From the NCBI RefSeq assembly GCF_002020355.1, contig NZ_MPZV01000001.1:434001-498000 (forward strand): 64,000 nt of DNA, read 5' to 3'. Below are positions 39,809-48,511 of this stretch, piece after piece (the stretch's first letter is position 1; each line of letters begins with the position of its first letter). This DNA is from Thioclava sediminum. Its GTDB lineage: Bacteria; Pseudomonadota; Alphaproteobacteria; Rhodobacterales; Rhodobacteraceae. Under the pieces are notes generated by a model, which saw only the letters and a program-made list of their open reading frames with translations, did no database searches and was not told the DNA's origin. The position numbers and the translations under genes were made by a program.

Positions 39809-41721
39809 GCCTCGTCCTCCAGCCGAATGAGCGCCGCGCCCGCCTCGACCTGCGCGCCTTCGGCGACCAGAACCTCGGCCACAACACCGTCGCGGGCCGC
39901 GCGCATCGTGTGTTCCATCTTCATCGCTTCCATGATGGCAAGCCGGTCCCCCGCCGCCACCGTGTCGCCGGCAGAGACGAAGACGGCCTTCACGAGCCCC
40001 GGCATCGGTGCCAGCGTCAGATCGGAGGCGTCGGCATCCGCGCCGCGCGCCAGCGGGTCGGGGATATCGAAGCGATGCGCGCCATGCAGGAAGATGGTGA
40101 TCGCCCCGTCCGATTGCGCCATCCGCGCCCCGGTCTTAGCGCCATCCACCCGCCAGCCATCCTCGGCCAGCTGGCACGTATGAGCCTCCTCGCCCAGCTC
40201 GACCGCGACATGGCCCGGCCCGTGCACGCGGATCGCGGCCTCTTCCTCGAAGGGCACGGCGCGGCGCGGCGACTGCCAGAGGCTGAAGCCGCTCGCATCG
40301 CCGTCCCAAAGCCCCGCCGCAGCGACTACGGCCAGCGCTTTTGCGGCAACCGGCGTCTCGGTCGGGGCGGCGAGCGCGTCGATCTCGCGCCCGATCAGCC
40401 CGGTATCGACCTTGCCCTGCGCGAAGCCCTCGTGCCGCGCAAGCCGCGCGAGGAAGGCGAGGTTCGTCACCGTGCCCGCCACTTCCGTCTCTTCCAAGGC
40501 GCGCGCAAGTTGCCCCAGCGCGGTCGCCCGCGTCGGCCCATGGGTGATGACCTTGGCGATCATCGGATCGTACCACGGGCTGATCGTGTCGCCGGTGCGC
40601 ACTCCGGTATCGGCGCGACACCCATCGGCGAAGCGCAGATGCGAGAGCGTCCCCGTCGCGGGCAGGAAGCCCGCGGGCACGTCTTCCGCGTAAAGCCGCG
40701 CCTCGAACGCATGGCCGGTGATCGTCAGATCGTCCTGCGCGCAGGGCAGCGGCTCACCCGAGGCCACCCGCAATTGCCATTCGACTAGATCGACCCCCGT
40801 GATCGCCTCGGTCACGGGATGCTCGACCTGCAGGCGGGTGTTCATCTCCATGAACCAGAACCGATCCGGGCGCAGCCCGTCCGAGCCGTCCACGATGAAC
40901 TCCACCGTGCCCGCGCCCTTATAGCCGATCGCCTCAGCGGCGCGGGTGGCCGCCTGACCCATCGCCTCGCGCATCTCGGGCGTCATGCCCGGCGCCGGGG
41001 CCTCTTCGATCACCTTCTGATGGCGCCGCTGGAGCGAGCAGTCGCGCTCGAACAGATGCACCGCGTCCTCGCCATCGCCGAAGACCTGCACCTCGATATG
41101 GCGCGGCGAGCCGATGAATTTCTCGATCAGCACGGCAGGATTGCCGAAGGCGGTCTGCGCCTCGCCTTGCGCCGAGGCCAGCGCATCCGCGAATTCGGAC
41201 GGTGCCTCGACCAGACGCATCCCTTTGCCGCCGCCGCCCGCGACCGCCTTGATCAGCACCGGATAGCCGATCGTGTCGGCGGCGCCCGCGAGATGCTCGG
41301 GGTCCTGATTGTCGCCGTGATAGCCCGGCACGACAGGCACGCCCGCCTTTTCCATCAGCGCCTTGGCTGCGTCCTTGAGCCCCATCGCGCGGATCGCCTT
41401 GGCCGAGGGGCCGATGAAGACCAGCCCCGCCGCCTCGACGGCATCGACGAAATCGGGGTTCTCCGAGAGGAACCCGTAGCCCGGATGGATCGCCTGCGCG
41501 CCGGTCTGTTTGGCAGCGGCGATGATCGCATCGCCCCGCAGATAGCTGTCTTTGGGCGCGGGGCCGCCAATGGCCACCGCCTCGTCGGCCATCGCCACAT
41601 GGCGCGCCTCGCTGTCGGCCTCGGAATAGACGGCGACGGTCGCCACGCCCAGTTTGCGTGCGGTCTCGATCACGCGGCAGGCGATCTCCCCGCGATTGGC
41701 GATCAGGATCTTGGAAAACAT
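39805..41721 (-). CDS. liuD: Methylcrotonyl-CoA carboxylase, biotin-carboxylase/BCCP subunit
   Basis: A 638-residue alpha subunit. Domains in order: biotin carboxylase (FSKILIANRGEIACRV, GGGGKGMRLV ATP loop, MNTRLQVEHPVTE), a middle BT-type region, and a biotinyl domain with IMEAMKMEHTMRA near residue 600 where the second M-K-M lysine is biotinylated. The start at 41721 is preceded by AAAGGGGAG. Geranyl- or propionyl-CoA carboxylase alpha are alternatives, but pairing with liuA, B, C and E supports methylcrotonyl-CoA. Confidence 0.93.
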   Translation of the reverse strand: MFSKILIANRGEIACRVIETARKLGVATVAVYSEADSEARHVAMADEAVAIGGPAPKDSYLRGDAIIAAAKQTGAQAIHPGYGFLSENPDFVDAVEAAGLVFIGPSAKAIRAMGLKDAAKALMEKAGVPVVPGYHGDNQDPEHLAGAADTIGYPVLIKAVAGGGGKGMRLVEAPSEFADALASAQGEAQTAFGNPAVLIEKFIGSPRHIEVQVFGDGEDAVHLFERDCSLQRRHQKVIEEAPAPGMTPEMREAMGQAATRAAEAIGYKGAGTVEFIVDGSDGLRPDRFWFMEMNTRLQVEHPVTEAITGVDLVEWQLRVASGEPLPCAQDDLTITGHAFEARLYAEDVPAGFLPATGTLSHLRFADGCRADTGVRTGDTISPWYDPMIAKVITHGPTRATALGQLARALEETEVAGTVTNLAFLARLARHEGFAQGKVDTGLIGREIDALAAPTETPVAAKALAVVAAAGLWDGDASGFSLWQSPRRAVPFEEEAAIRVHGPGHVAVELGEEAHTCQLAEDGWRVDGAKTGARMAQSDGAITIFLHGAHRFDIPDPLARGADADASDLTLAPMPGLVKAVFVSAGDTVAAGDRLAIMEAMKMEHTMRAARDGVVAEVLVAEGAQVEAGAALIRLEDEA

Positions 41722-41852
41722 GTCGGTCTCCCCTTTGAGAGCGTCGGAGGGGGCGCTGCCCCCGCTCCTGCGGAGCCCCCCCGGGAAATTTCGGCCAAGT
41801 CGAAGATTTGCACTTCCTCTTGGTCCAAATATCCCCGCCGGAGGCATGAAAG
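41722..41852. other. Spacer between liuB and liuD with GC-rich hairpin
   Basis: This is the only sizable gap in the liu operon. It holds GGGGGC-GCT-GCCCCC, a stretch of C residues (CCCCCCCGGG), and one copy of the 19-base repeat (41827-41845). On the minus strand the repeat reads GCCTCCGGCGGGGATATTT directly after the liuB stop. The pieces could attenuate transcription between the MCC beta and alpha genes. Confidence 0.5.
41827..41845 (-). repeat. 19-base repeat, copy 2
   Basis: This is identical to 15476-15494. It begins 8 bases after the liuB stop on the minus strand. Unlike copy 1, it lacks the second hairpin arm, so it is not a full terminator. The motif looks like a dispersed element found 3' of genes in this lineage; I recall similar sequences in other Rhodobacterales genomes. 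Confidence 0.7.
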
Positions 41853-43457
41853 TTACATCCGGAACAGGCCGAAGCGGGTCGGCTCGATCGGAGCGTTGAG
41901 CGCGGCGGAAAGCGAGAGCGCCAGCACGTCGCGCGATTTGCGCGGGTCGATGATGCCGTCATCCCAGAGCCGCGCCGAGGCGTAGAGCGGGTGCGACTGG
42001 CGCTCGAACATCTCGATGGTGGGGCGCTTGAACTCGGCCTCTTCTTCGGCCGACCACTGGCCGCCCTTGCGCTCGATCCCGTCGCGTTTGACGGTAGCGA
42101 GCACGCCGGCCGCCTGTTCGCCGCCCATCACGGAGATCCGCGAGTTGGGCCAGGTCCAGAGGAAGCGCGGGGAATAGGCGCGGCCCGCCATGCCATAATT
42201 GCCCGCCCCAAAGGAGCCGCCGACCAGCATGGTGATCTTCGGCACCGAGGTGGTGGCGACGGCGGTGACCATTTTTGCCCCGTGACGCGCGATGCCCTCG
42301 TTTTCATATTTCCGTCCGACCATGAAGCCGGTGATGTTTTGCAGGAAGACCAGCGGGATCGAGCGCTGCGAGCACAGCTCGATGAAATGCGCGGCCTTCT
42401 GGGCGGCTTCCGAGAACAGCACGCCGTTATTGGCGACGATGCCGACGGGGCAGCCTTTCACATGGGCGAAGCCGGTGACGATGGTCTCGCCGAAGCGCGG
42501 TTTGAACTCGTCGAAGCGCGAGCCGTCCACGAGGCGCGCGATGACCTCGCGGATGTCATAGGGGGTGCGCAGGTCGGCCGGGACGACGCCGAGGATTTCC
42601 TCGGGATCGTAGGCGGGCTCCTCGGGAGATTGCCAGTTCACCGTCGAAGGTTTCGTGTAGTTGAGATTACCGACCGCGCGGCGCGCCAGCGCCAAAGCAT
42701 GGGCATCGTCTTCGGCGAGGTAGTCGGCCACGCCCGAGAGGCGCGTATGCACATCGCCGCCGCCCAGATCCTCGGCGGTCACGACCTCGCCCGTCGCGGC
42801 CTTCACCAGCGGCGGGCCTGCGAGGAAGATCGTGCCCTGCTCTTTCACGATGATCGTCACATCCGACATTGCGGGCACATAGGCGCCGCCTGCCGTGCAG
42901 GACCCCATCACCACCGCGATCTGGGCAATGCCCTTCGCCGACATCCGGGCCTGATTGTAGAAGATGCGCCCGAAATGGTCGCGATCAGGGAAGACCTCGT
43001 CCTGATTGGGCAGGTTCGCACCGCCCGAGTCGACGAGGTAGATGCAGGGGAGATGGTTTTCCTCGGCGATCTCCTGTGCGCGCAGGTGCTTCTTCACCGT
43101 CAGAGGATAATAGGTGCCGCCCTTCACGGTGGCGTCGTTGGCGACCACCATGACCTCCTGGCCCTGCACCCGGCCGATGCCGGCGATCACGCCCGCACAG
43201 GGCGCGGCATTGCCATACATGTCATGCGCCGCCGTCGCGCCGATTTCCAGAAACGGCGAGCCGGGATCCAGAAGCCCTGCCACCCGTTCGCGTGGCGCCA
43301 TCTTCCCGCGCGACAGGTGCCGCTCCAGCGCGGCGGGGCCGCCGCCTGCGGCTGCCTGTGCGGCCGCGGTTTCGATCTGCGACAGCGCGTCGAGATGCGC
43401 CTTGCGATTGGCCTGAAAGTCCTCCGACGAGGTCAGGGCCTGCGATAACAGTTTCAT
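41853..43457 (-). CDS. liuB: Methylcrotonyl-CoA carboxylase, carboxyltransferase (beta) subunit
   Basis: A 534-residue carboxyltransferase of the ACCA/crotonase fold: [43 protein letters not shown] in the N half and [40 protein letters not shown] in the C half, the latter being characteristic of MCC beta. The start at 43457 follows GGGGAGGATG and overlaps the lprI-like stop by ATGA. With liuD it forms the biotin-dependent MCC. Confidence 0.95.
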   Translation of the reverse strand: MKLLSQALTSSEDFQANRKAHLDALSQIETAAAQAAAGGGPAALERHLSRGKMAPRERVAGLLDPGSPFLEIGATAAHDMYGNAAPCAGVIAGIGRVQGQEVMVVANDATVKGGTYYPLTVKKHLRAQEIAEENHLPCIYLVDSGGANLPNQDEVFPDRDHFGRIFYNQARMSAKGIAQIAVVMGSCTAGGAYVPAMSDVTIIVKEQGTIFLAGPPLVKAATGEVVTAEDLGGGDVHTRLSGVADYLAEDDAHALALARRAVGNLNYTKPSTVNWQSPEEPAYDPEEILGVVPADLRTPYDIREVIARLVDGSRFDEFKPRFGETIVTGFAHVKGCPVGIVANNGVLFSEAAQKAAHFIELCSQRSIPLVFLQNITGFMVGRKYENEGIARHGAKMVTAVATTSVPKITMLVGGSFGAGNYGMAGRAYSPRFLWTWPNSRISVMGGEQAAGVLATVKRDGIERKGGQWSAEEEAEFKRPTIEMFERQSHPLYASARLWDDGIIDPRKSRDVLALSLSAALNAPIEPTRFGLFRM

Positions 43458-43918
43458 TCCATCCTCCCCAAATCGCGCAGTTCCAGCGCGCGTTGCGCTG
43501 TACGCTCGAGGTAGCATTGCGACGCCACGACCGTGCGGATCGTGCCATCCTTCCAAATCTCGTAGAGCAGCCCGCAATCGGAATCGCGATACTGCCCCCA
43601 CGCGCTTTGCGCATCGAGCAGCTTGTTGGCGAGCTCGGTGCCGCCCTGCTCCAGCAGACGGGCGCGCGCCGCCTTGTATTGCGACTTCGCGATATCGTCC
43701 CAGACCTGCGCCTCGCCTTGCAGACAGGCCGAAATGCCGAGGGTCGTATCGCCGCCGGGCTGATCCTGACAAGCTGCGGCGGCTTCGCCGATACAGGCGG
43801 GATGGGTATCCTTCGCCCCGTCGAAACAGGCACGTACCGCGTTCGTGTCGACGCTCGGCTCCTGCGCCAAGGCGGGTGTGGCACAGATCAGTGCCGCGAC
43901 GATTGATAGCCCTTTCAT
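43454..43918 (-). CDS. LprI-like (DUF1311) secreted protein, copy 3
   Basis: This 154-residue protein has a signal peptide ([19 protein letters not shown]) and six cysteines in the mature part, in the pattern [28 protein letters not shown] and [15 protein letters not shown]. The lysozyme-inhibitor LprI/DUF1311 signature W.D(.)...A..... and AWGQYRD.(D/A)C is visible. It has 4-base overlaps with the previous copy and liuB. The family is named for an M. tuberculosis lysozyme inhibitor; a role here is not known. Confidence 0.85.
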   Translation of the reverse strand: MKGLSIVAALICATPALAQEPSVDTNAVRACFDGAKDTHPACIGEAAAACQDQPGGDTTLGISACLQGEAQVWDDIAKSQYKAARARLLEQGGTELANKLLDAQSAWGQYRDSDCGLLYEIWKDGTIRTVVASQCYLERTAQRALELRDLGRME

Positions 43919-44442
43919 TGGGTATCTCCTTCAAGCTGCTCGGCCCGCGCGATCAGGCGCAGCGCCTGCGCTCCGGTCAGTTGCATTTCGCATTGCGATC
44001 CGGCCGGGCCTGCGCCCGAGCCGCCGCCCCAAGTCGACATTTCATAGGTGCAGGACGCATCGCGATAGGCGATCCATGCGCGCTGCATTTCTTTCAGCGC
44101 AGGCACCTGCGGTGGCGCGGCGGAGCCCAGCTCTTTCAGTTCCGCATCCATCTTGCCGTCCTGCGCGACGATCGTCTGATAGGCTGCATTCAGGCGGTTG
44201 TCCCAATCGTCGCGTTCTGCGCCGAAGCAAAAGCCCATGCCCGCATTGCTCGACCCGGCATTGTCGACAGTCATGCAATGTGCCGCGCCAAGCCCGATAC
44301 AGGCGCTGCGCGCGGGTCCGCTCTTTGCAGAGAGACAGGCCGTAATCACCTGCGGATCATAGGTGACGGGAATGCCTTCGGCGCGCGCGGCAGTGGCCGA
44401 AAGGCCCAGCGCGGCGACAGCGATCATCCAAAGCGTCTTCAT
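43915..44442 (-). CDS. LprI-like (DUF1311) secreted protein, copy 2
   Basis: A 175-residue exported protein, signal peptide [21 protein letters not shown]. The mature part has six cysteines placed as in its two neighbours ([54 protein letters not shown]). It differs by a Gly/Ala-rich insertion ([13 protein letters not shown]) ahead of the last Cys. Overlaps copies 1 and 3 by ATGA. Confidence 0.85.
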   Translation of the reverse strand: MKTLWMIAVAALGLSATAARAEGIPVTYDPQVITACLSAKSGPARSACIGLGAAHCMTVDNAGSSNAGMGFCFGAERDDWDNRLNAAYQTIVAQDGKMDAELKELGSAAPPQVPALKEMQRAWIAYRDASCTYEMSTWGGGSGAGPAGSQCEMQLTGAQALRLIARAEQLEGDTQ

Positions 44443-44954
44443 TGCGTCCCTCCCTTGCCTTGAGCGGACAGCGTCGCGGCCCAGTCCTGCAATTCCAGCG
44501 CATGTTCGGCGGTCTTGCGCATCAGGCAGCGCGCTTCCTCCGCCTCCGCACCCTCGCCCTGCAGGGCGGCACCATAGACGCAGGCGCCATCGCGGTAGCG
44601 GGCCCAGGCGGCTTCCGCCTCACCCAGCTGCGCGCCTTGCAATCCGGACGGAGACTTGCCCGCCACGATTTGCGCCGCGTCGCTGGCCGCCGCCGCTTGG
44701 CGCAAGCTGTCGAGGGCTGTCGCCGCCCGGTCGGACCAGAGGGCACGTTCGGCATCATAGCAGGCGCGGCGGTCGGTGACGCTTGCATCACCGCCGATGC
44801 AGTTCTCCGCCGCTTTGCCGATGCAGGACGCGGGGTCGCCTTCGCCCGAGAGGCAGCTCTCCAACGGGGCCGGATCGAAATCCGCCCCTGCCCCTTGGGC
44901 CTGCGCCGCCAGAGGCGCTGCAAGCCCGATCAGGAGGAGAGCGCCCGCCCGCAT
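44439..44954 (-). CDS. LprI-like (DUF1311) secreted protein, copy 1
   Basis: A 171-residue exported protein with signal [20 protein letters not shown] and the same six-cysteine frame: ESCLSG, ASCIGKAAENC, RACYDAERALWSD, AWARYRDGAC, ARCLMRKTAEHALEL. It starts in TGATG with the liuA stop, so it is cotranslated with isovaleryl-CoA dehydrogenase. The three copies follow each other head-to-tail and are diverged enough that the duplication is old. Confidence 0.85.
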   Translation of the reverse strand: MRAGALLLIGLAAPLAAQAQGAGADFDPAPLESCLSGEGDPASCIGKAAENCIGGDASVTDRRACYDAERALWSDRAATALDSLRQAAAASDAAQIVAGKSPSGLQGAQLGEAEAAWARYRDGACVYGAALQGEGAEAEEARCLMRKTAEHALELQDWAATLSAQGKGGTQ

Positions 44955-46114
44955 CAGACGGCTCCCATGATCTCGCGACCGATGAGCATCCGGCGGATTT
45001 CCGAGGTGCCCGCGCCGATCTCCATCAGCTTCGCATCCCGGAACAGGCGCGAGACGTTGGAGTCGTTGAGGAACCCGGCGCCGCCAAGGGCCTGCACCGC
45101 CTGATGCGCTTGCACCATCGCCTGCTCGGACGCATACAGCACGGTCGCCGCCGCATCCTGACGCGTCACGGCGCCACGATCACAGGCCTTCGCGACCTCG
45201 TAGGTATATGCGCGCGCGGTGTTCATCGCGACATACATATCGGCGATCTTGCCCTGCATGAGCTGGAAATTCCCGATCGGCTGGCCGAACTGTTCGCGCT
45301 CCTTGCAATAGGGCACGACCTCGTCGAGGCAGGCCATCATGATGCCGGTGCCGATGCCCGAAAGCACCACGCGCTCGTAATCGAGGCCCGACATCAGGAC
45401 GCGCACGCCGCGCCCCTCTTCGCCCAGCACGTTCTCGAACGGCACTTCGCAATCCTCGAAGAACAGCTGCGCCGTGTTCGAGCCGCGCATGCCGAGCTTG
45501 TCGAAATGCTTGGAGGTGGTGAAGCCCTTGAAATCCTTCTCGACGATGAAGGCGGTGATGCCCTTGGAGCCCGCCTCCGGGTCGGTCTTGGCATAGACCA
45601 CGAGCGTATCGGCATCGGGGCCGTTGGTGATCCAGTATTTATGGCCGTTGAGCACGTAGTAGCCGTTACGCTTCTCGGCCTTGAGTTTCATGCCCACCAC
45701 GTCCGACCCTGCACCGGATTCCGACATCGCAAGCGCGCCGACGGACTGGCCCGAGATCAGCCCGGGCAGGTATTTCTTCTTCTGCTCGTCAGAACCGTTC
45801 AGCTTGATCTGGTTCACGCAGAGGTTGGAATGCGCGCCGTAGCTGAGCGCGATCGAGGCCGAAGCCCGCGCGATTTCCTCGGTGGCCACGACATGAGCGA
45901 GATAGCCCATCCCGGCCCCGCCATATTCTTCCGACACGGTGATCCCGAGCAGGCCAAGCTCGCCCATCTCGGTCCAAAGCTCGTTCGGAAACTCATTATC
46001 CAGATCGGTTTTGGCCGCGATCGGGGCCACACGCTCGGACGCCCAACGGCGCACCATATCGCGCAGTGCGGCGATATCCTCGCCCAGATCGAACTCCATC
46101 GAACCTGCGAACAT
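44954..46114 (-). CDS. liuA: Isovaleryl-CoA dehydrogenase
   Basis: A 386-residue acyl-CoA dehydrogenase oxidising isovaleryl-CoA to 3-methylcrotonyl-CoA with FAD. Visible are [42 protein letters not shown] (FAD and substrate site), and [20 protein letters not shown] with the Tyr-Glu pattern near residue 250 that marks the IVD subgroup, whose catalytic Glu is on helix G. The C-terminus has [33 protein letters not shown]. It is the first gene of the liu unit, with GGGGGAGGAG before the ATG. Confidence 0.95.
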   Translation of the reverse strand: MFAGSMEFDLGEDIAALRDMVRRWASERVAPIAAKTDLDNEFPNELWTEMGELGLLGITVSEEYGGAGMGYLAHVVATEEIARASASIALSYGAHSNLCVNQIKLNGSDEQKKKYLPGLISGQSVGALAMSESGAGSDVVGMKLKAEKRNGYYVLNGHKYWITNGPDADTLVVYAKTDPEAGSKGITAFIVEKDFKGFTTSKHFDKLGMRGSNTAQLFFEDCEVPFENVLGEEGRGVRVLMSGLDYERVVLSGIGTGIMMACLDEVVPYCKEREQFGQPIGNFQLMQGKIADMYVAMNTARAYTYEVAKACDRGAVTRQDAAATVLYASEQAMVQAHQAVQALGGAGFLNDSNVSRLFRDAKLMEIGAGTSEIRRMLIGREIMGAV

Positions 46115-46136
46115 CGGATCTCCTCCCCCGGTTTAT

Positions 46137-46150
46137 TGAACGTACGTTCA
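46137..46150. promoter_or_regulatory. Palindromic operator candidate of the liu operon
   Basis: TGAACGTACGTTCA is a perfect 14-bp palindrome 23 bases upstream of the liuA ATG in the divergent gap to the DadA-like gene. Its dyad form (GAACG..CGTTC) is that of TetR-family operators controlling acyl-CoA pathways. A MerR-type LiuR site is another option. No regulator gene is in the window. The flanks are AT-rich (CATAAA / CAATAAA), consistent with overlap of a promoter. Confidence 0.6.
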
Positions 46151-46301
46151 TTTATGCGCAATTGCCGAGTCGGGTCAAGGCCCGTGGGCTGGGACGCGGG
46201 CAAAGGACGCAGCGGCACGAGCCACTGGCACAGGGGCTGGTCACTTGCAGTGATTGCCGCCACAAAGAGACCTGAGAGCTTGAAAACCGACGGGAGCAGA
46301 G

Positions 46302-47543
46302 ATGGGCCAGCCACGTCATATCGTGATCGGAGCGGGGATCGTCGGCACGATGACCGCATGGGCGCTGGCCCGCCGCGGGTTGCCGGTGACGGTGATCGAC
46401 CGCCTGCCCGGCCCGGCGGAGCTGTGTTCGCGCGCGAATGCCGGGATCGTCTCGATTGGCCATGCGAGCGCCTGGGCGGGACCGGATGCCTTGCCGCAAC
46501 TGCTGCGCGCGATGGCGGGGCGCAATCCGGGCGTGAAGCTGACCGCGCTCTTCGATCCGGCGCTGTGGCGCTGGGGCACGACCTTCCTGCGCAACTGCAC
46601 CGGGGCCGCGCAGGCACGCAATACCGCGCGGATGATGCGGCTGGCCGAGACCGCCCGCGCCGCCCTGCCCGACATGACGCAGGAGCTGGGGCTGGACGCG
46701 CTGATCCGCTTTGAAGGCGGGCTCTACCTGCACAATTCTACCGCCGAGATCGACGCGCATGACGACGGGCGGCTGACGCGGATCGATCCGGACTGGCTGG
46801 CCGAGAACGATCCGCTCTTGGCCAAGGCGGGTTTCGCAGGCGGGTTTCTCTCGCCGATGGATGCCGCGGGCAATTGCCACGAGGTGACCCGCGCCGCCGC
46901 CAAGGCCCTTACCGCCAAGCACGGCGTGCAGTTTCGCTACAACAGCGCGGTGACCGGGTTCACGCAGGCTCATGGGAAGATCACCGGGGTCAACCTCGCC
47001 GACGAGACGCTGCCTGCCGCGCAGGTGATCCTCGCCGCCGGGATCGAGACGCCCGATCTGGCGCGCCCTCTGGGCTTTGCGCCGGATATCTACCCGGTGA
47101 AGGGCTATTCGGGGACATGGGAGGTGCGCGATCCGAGCCGCCTGCCCCGCCACCCCTATATCGACGAGGCGGCGATGCTCGCCGTGGCCTCTTACGGTGG
47201 TGTCTTGCGGGTGACCGCGATCGCCGAATTCGCCGGGCGCGACCGGACGCTGCGCGAGGATCGCACCAAGGTGCTGACCGATTACGTCGCCGCGCGTTTC
47301 GGCGATGCGGTGAGCGATGCACCACCGGTGCTGTGGACCGGATTGCGGCCCTCGACCCCGCATGGCCCGCCCTTCCTTGGCCGGGTGAAGTCTTACGACA
47401 ACCTGTGGGTCAATGCGGGCCACGGCCAACTGGGCTGGACGCTGTCGGCGGGCTGCGGCGCGCTACTGGCCGATGCGATCACCGGTGCCGCCAACGGGCC
47501 GCGCGAAGTGTCGGCCCCGGCGCGCTGGCTGGCGCCTCTGTGA
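46302..47543 (+). CDS. FAD-dependent oxidoreductase, D-amino-acid dehydrogenase (DadA) family
   Basis: A 413-residue DAO-fold protein. The Rossmann start HIVIGAGIVGTMTAWALARRG binds FAD, ERANAGI-like SRANAGIVSIGHA follows, and the C-terminal LWTGLRPSTPHGPPFLG and NLWVNAGHGQLGWTLSAGCGALLADAI match DadA. The product would be a 2-oxo or cyclic imino acid. The gene is 25 bases upstream of an ornithine-cyclodeaminase-family gene, presumably cotranscribed. Substrate could be a D-amino acid or a hydroxyproline-type compound. Confidence 0.88.
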   Translation: MGQPRHIVIGAGIVGTMTAWALARRGLPVTVIDRLPGPAELCSRANAGIVSIGHASAWAGPDALPQLLRAMAGRNPGVKLTALFDPALWRWGTTFLRNCTGAAQARNTARMMRLAETARAALPDMTQELGLDALIRFEGGLYLHNSTAEIDAHDDGRLTRIDPDWLAENDPLLAKAGFAGGFLSPMDAAGNCHEVTRAAAKALTAKHGVQFRYNSAVTGFTQAHGKITGVNLADETLPAAQVILAAGIETPDLARPLGFAPDIYPVKGYSGTWEVRDPSRLPRHPYIDEAAMLAVASYGGVLRVTAIAEFAGRDRTLREDRTKVLTDYVAARFGDAVSDAPPVLWTGLRPSTPHGPPFLGRVKSYDNLWVNAGHGQLGWTLSAGCGALLADAITGAANGPREVSAPARWLAPL

Positions 47544-47568
47544 CGCCCGAGACAATAAAGGAGACCAC

Positions 47569-48492
47569 ATGAGCCCGAAGATCATCCCCTATGACATCGC
47601 CGAACAACTGGACTGGCCGGGCGCAATCGCGGCGCTGCGCGCGGGCCATACGCGCCCGAAGGCGGAGCTGGGCGATACGTTTCTCGGGCCCTCGGATGCG
47701 GTGCTGCTGAGCCGCGCCGCCTATATTCCGGGGCTCGGCTACGGGGTGAAATCCTTCACCGTTTGCGACGGCAATGCGCAGGCGGGGCTGCCGACGGTTC
47801 AAGGCGCGATGGTGGTGTTCGAGCCCGAGCATGGCCAGCCCACCGCGATCGTCGATTGCCCGCTGGTGACCGAGTTCAAGACGGCCGCCGATTCCGTTCT
47901 GGGCGCGCAGCTTCTCGCGCGCCCCGACAGCCGCCGTTTGCTGATCGTGGGGGGCGGCCGGGTCGCGCGCTCGCTGATCGCGGCCTATGCTGCGGGCTTT
48001 CCGGGGCTGACCGAGATCACGCTCTGGACGCGCCGCCCCGAGCAGGCGCAGGAGCTGGCGGCTAGCCCCGCCCCCGAGGGCATCAGCTTGCGCGCGGTGA
48101 CCGATCTGGCCGAGGCGGTGGCAGAGGCCGATATCGTCAGCAGCGCGACCATGGCCCGCGCGCCGGTCCTCCATGGCGAATGGATGCGTCCCGGCACCCA
48201 TGTCGATCTGATCGGAGCCTATAAGGCCGATATGCGCGAGGCCGACGACTCGCTGATTTCGACGGCGAGCCTCTTCGTCGACAGCCGCGACACCACGCTG
48301 GGCCATATCGGCGAGCTGCTGATCCCGATCCGCGAGGGGGTGATCACGCCCGAGGCGGTGAAGGCCGATCTCTACGACCTGATCGGCGGTGCGCGCGGGC
48401 GGGAAAGCGCCGAAGAGATCACGCTTTACAAGAATGGCGGCGGCGCGCATCTCGACCTGATGATCGCCGACTGGATCTCGCGCGCCGGGTGA
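47569..48492 (+). CDS. Ornithine cyclodeaminase / mu-crystallin family protein
   Basis: A 307-residue NAD(P)-dependent enzyme with a C-terminal Rossmann fold: RLLIVGGGRVARSLIAAYAAGFP, and TEFKTAADSVLGAQLLARPD and HVDLIGAYKADMREADD. The AAYIPG and GVKSFTVC segments precede. Family members include ornithine cyclodeaminase, alanine dehydrogenase, and pyrroline-2-carboxylate reductase. Paired with a DadA-like oxidase, reduction of a cyclic imino acid is the more likely reaction than deamination. AAAGGAG precedes the ATG. Confidence 0.85.
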   Translation: MSPKIIPYDIAEQLDWPGAIAALRAGHTRPKAELGDTFLGPSDAVLLSRAAYIPGLGYGVKSFTVCDGNAQAGLPTVQGAMVVFEPEHGQPTAIVDCPLVTEFKTAADSVLGAQLLARPDSRRLLIVGGGRVARSLIAAYAAGFPGLTEITLWTRRPEQAQELAASPAPEGISLRAVTDLAEAVAEADIVSSATMARAPVLHGEWMRPGTHVDLIGAYKADMREADDSLISTASLFVDSRDTTLGHIGELLIPIREGVITPEAVKADLYDLIGGARGRESAEEITLYKNGGGAHLDLMIADWISRAG

Positions 48493-48511
48493 GTGTCAGC
48501 GCGCCACCTCC

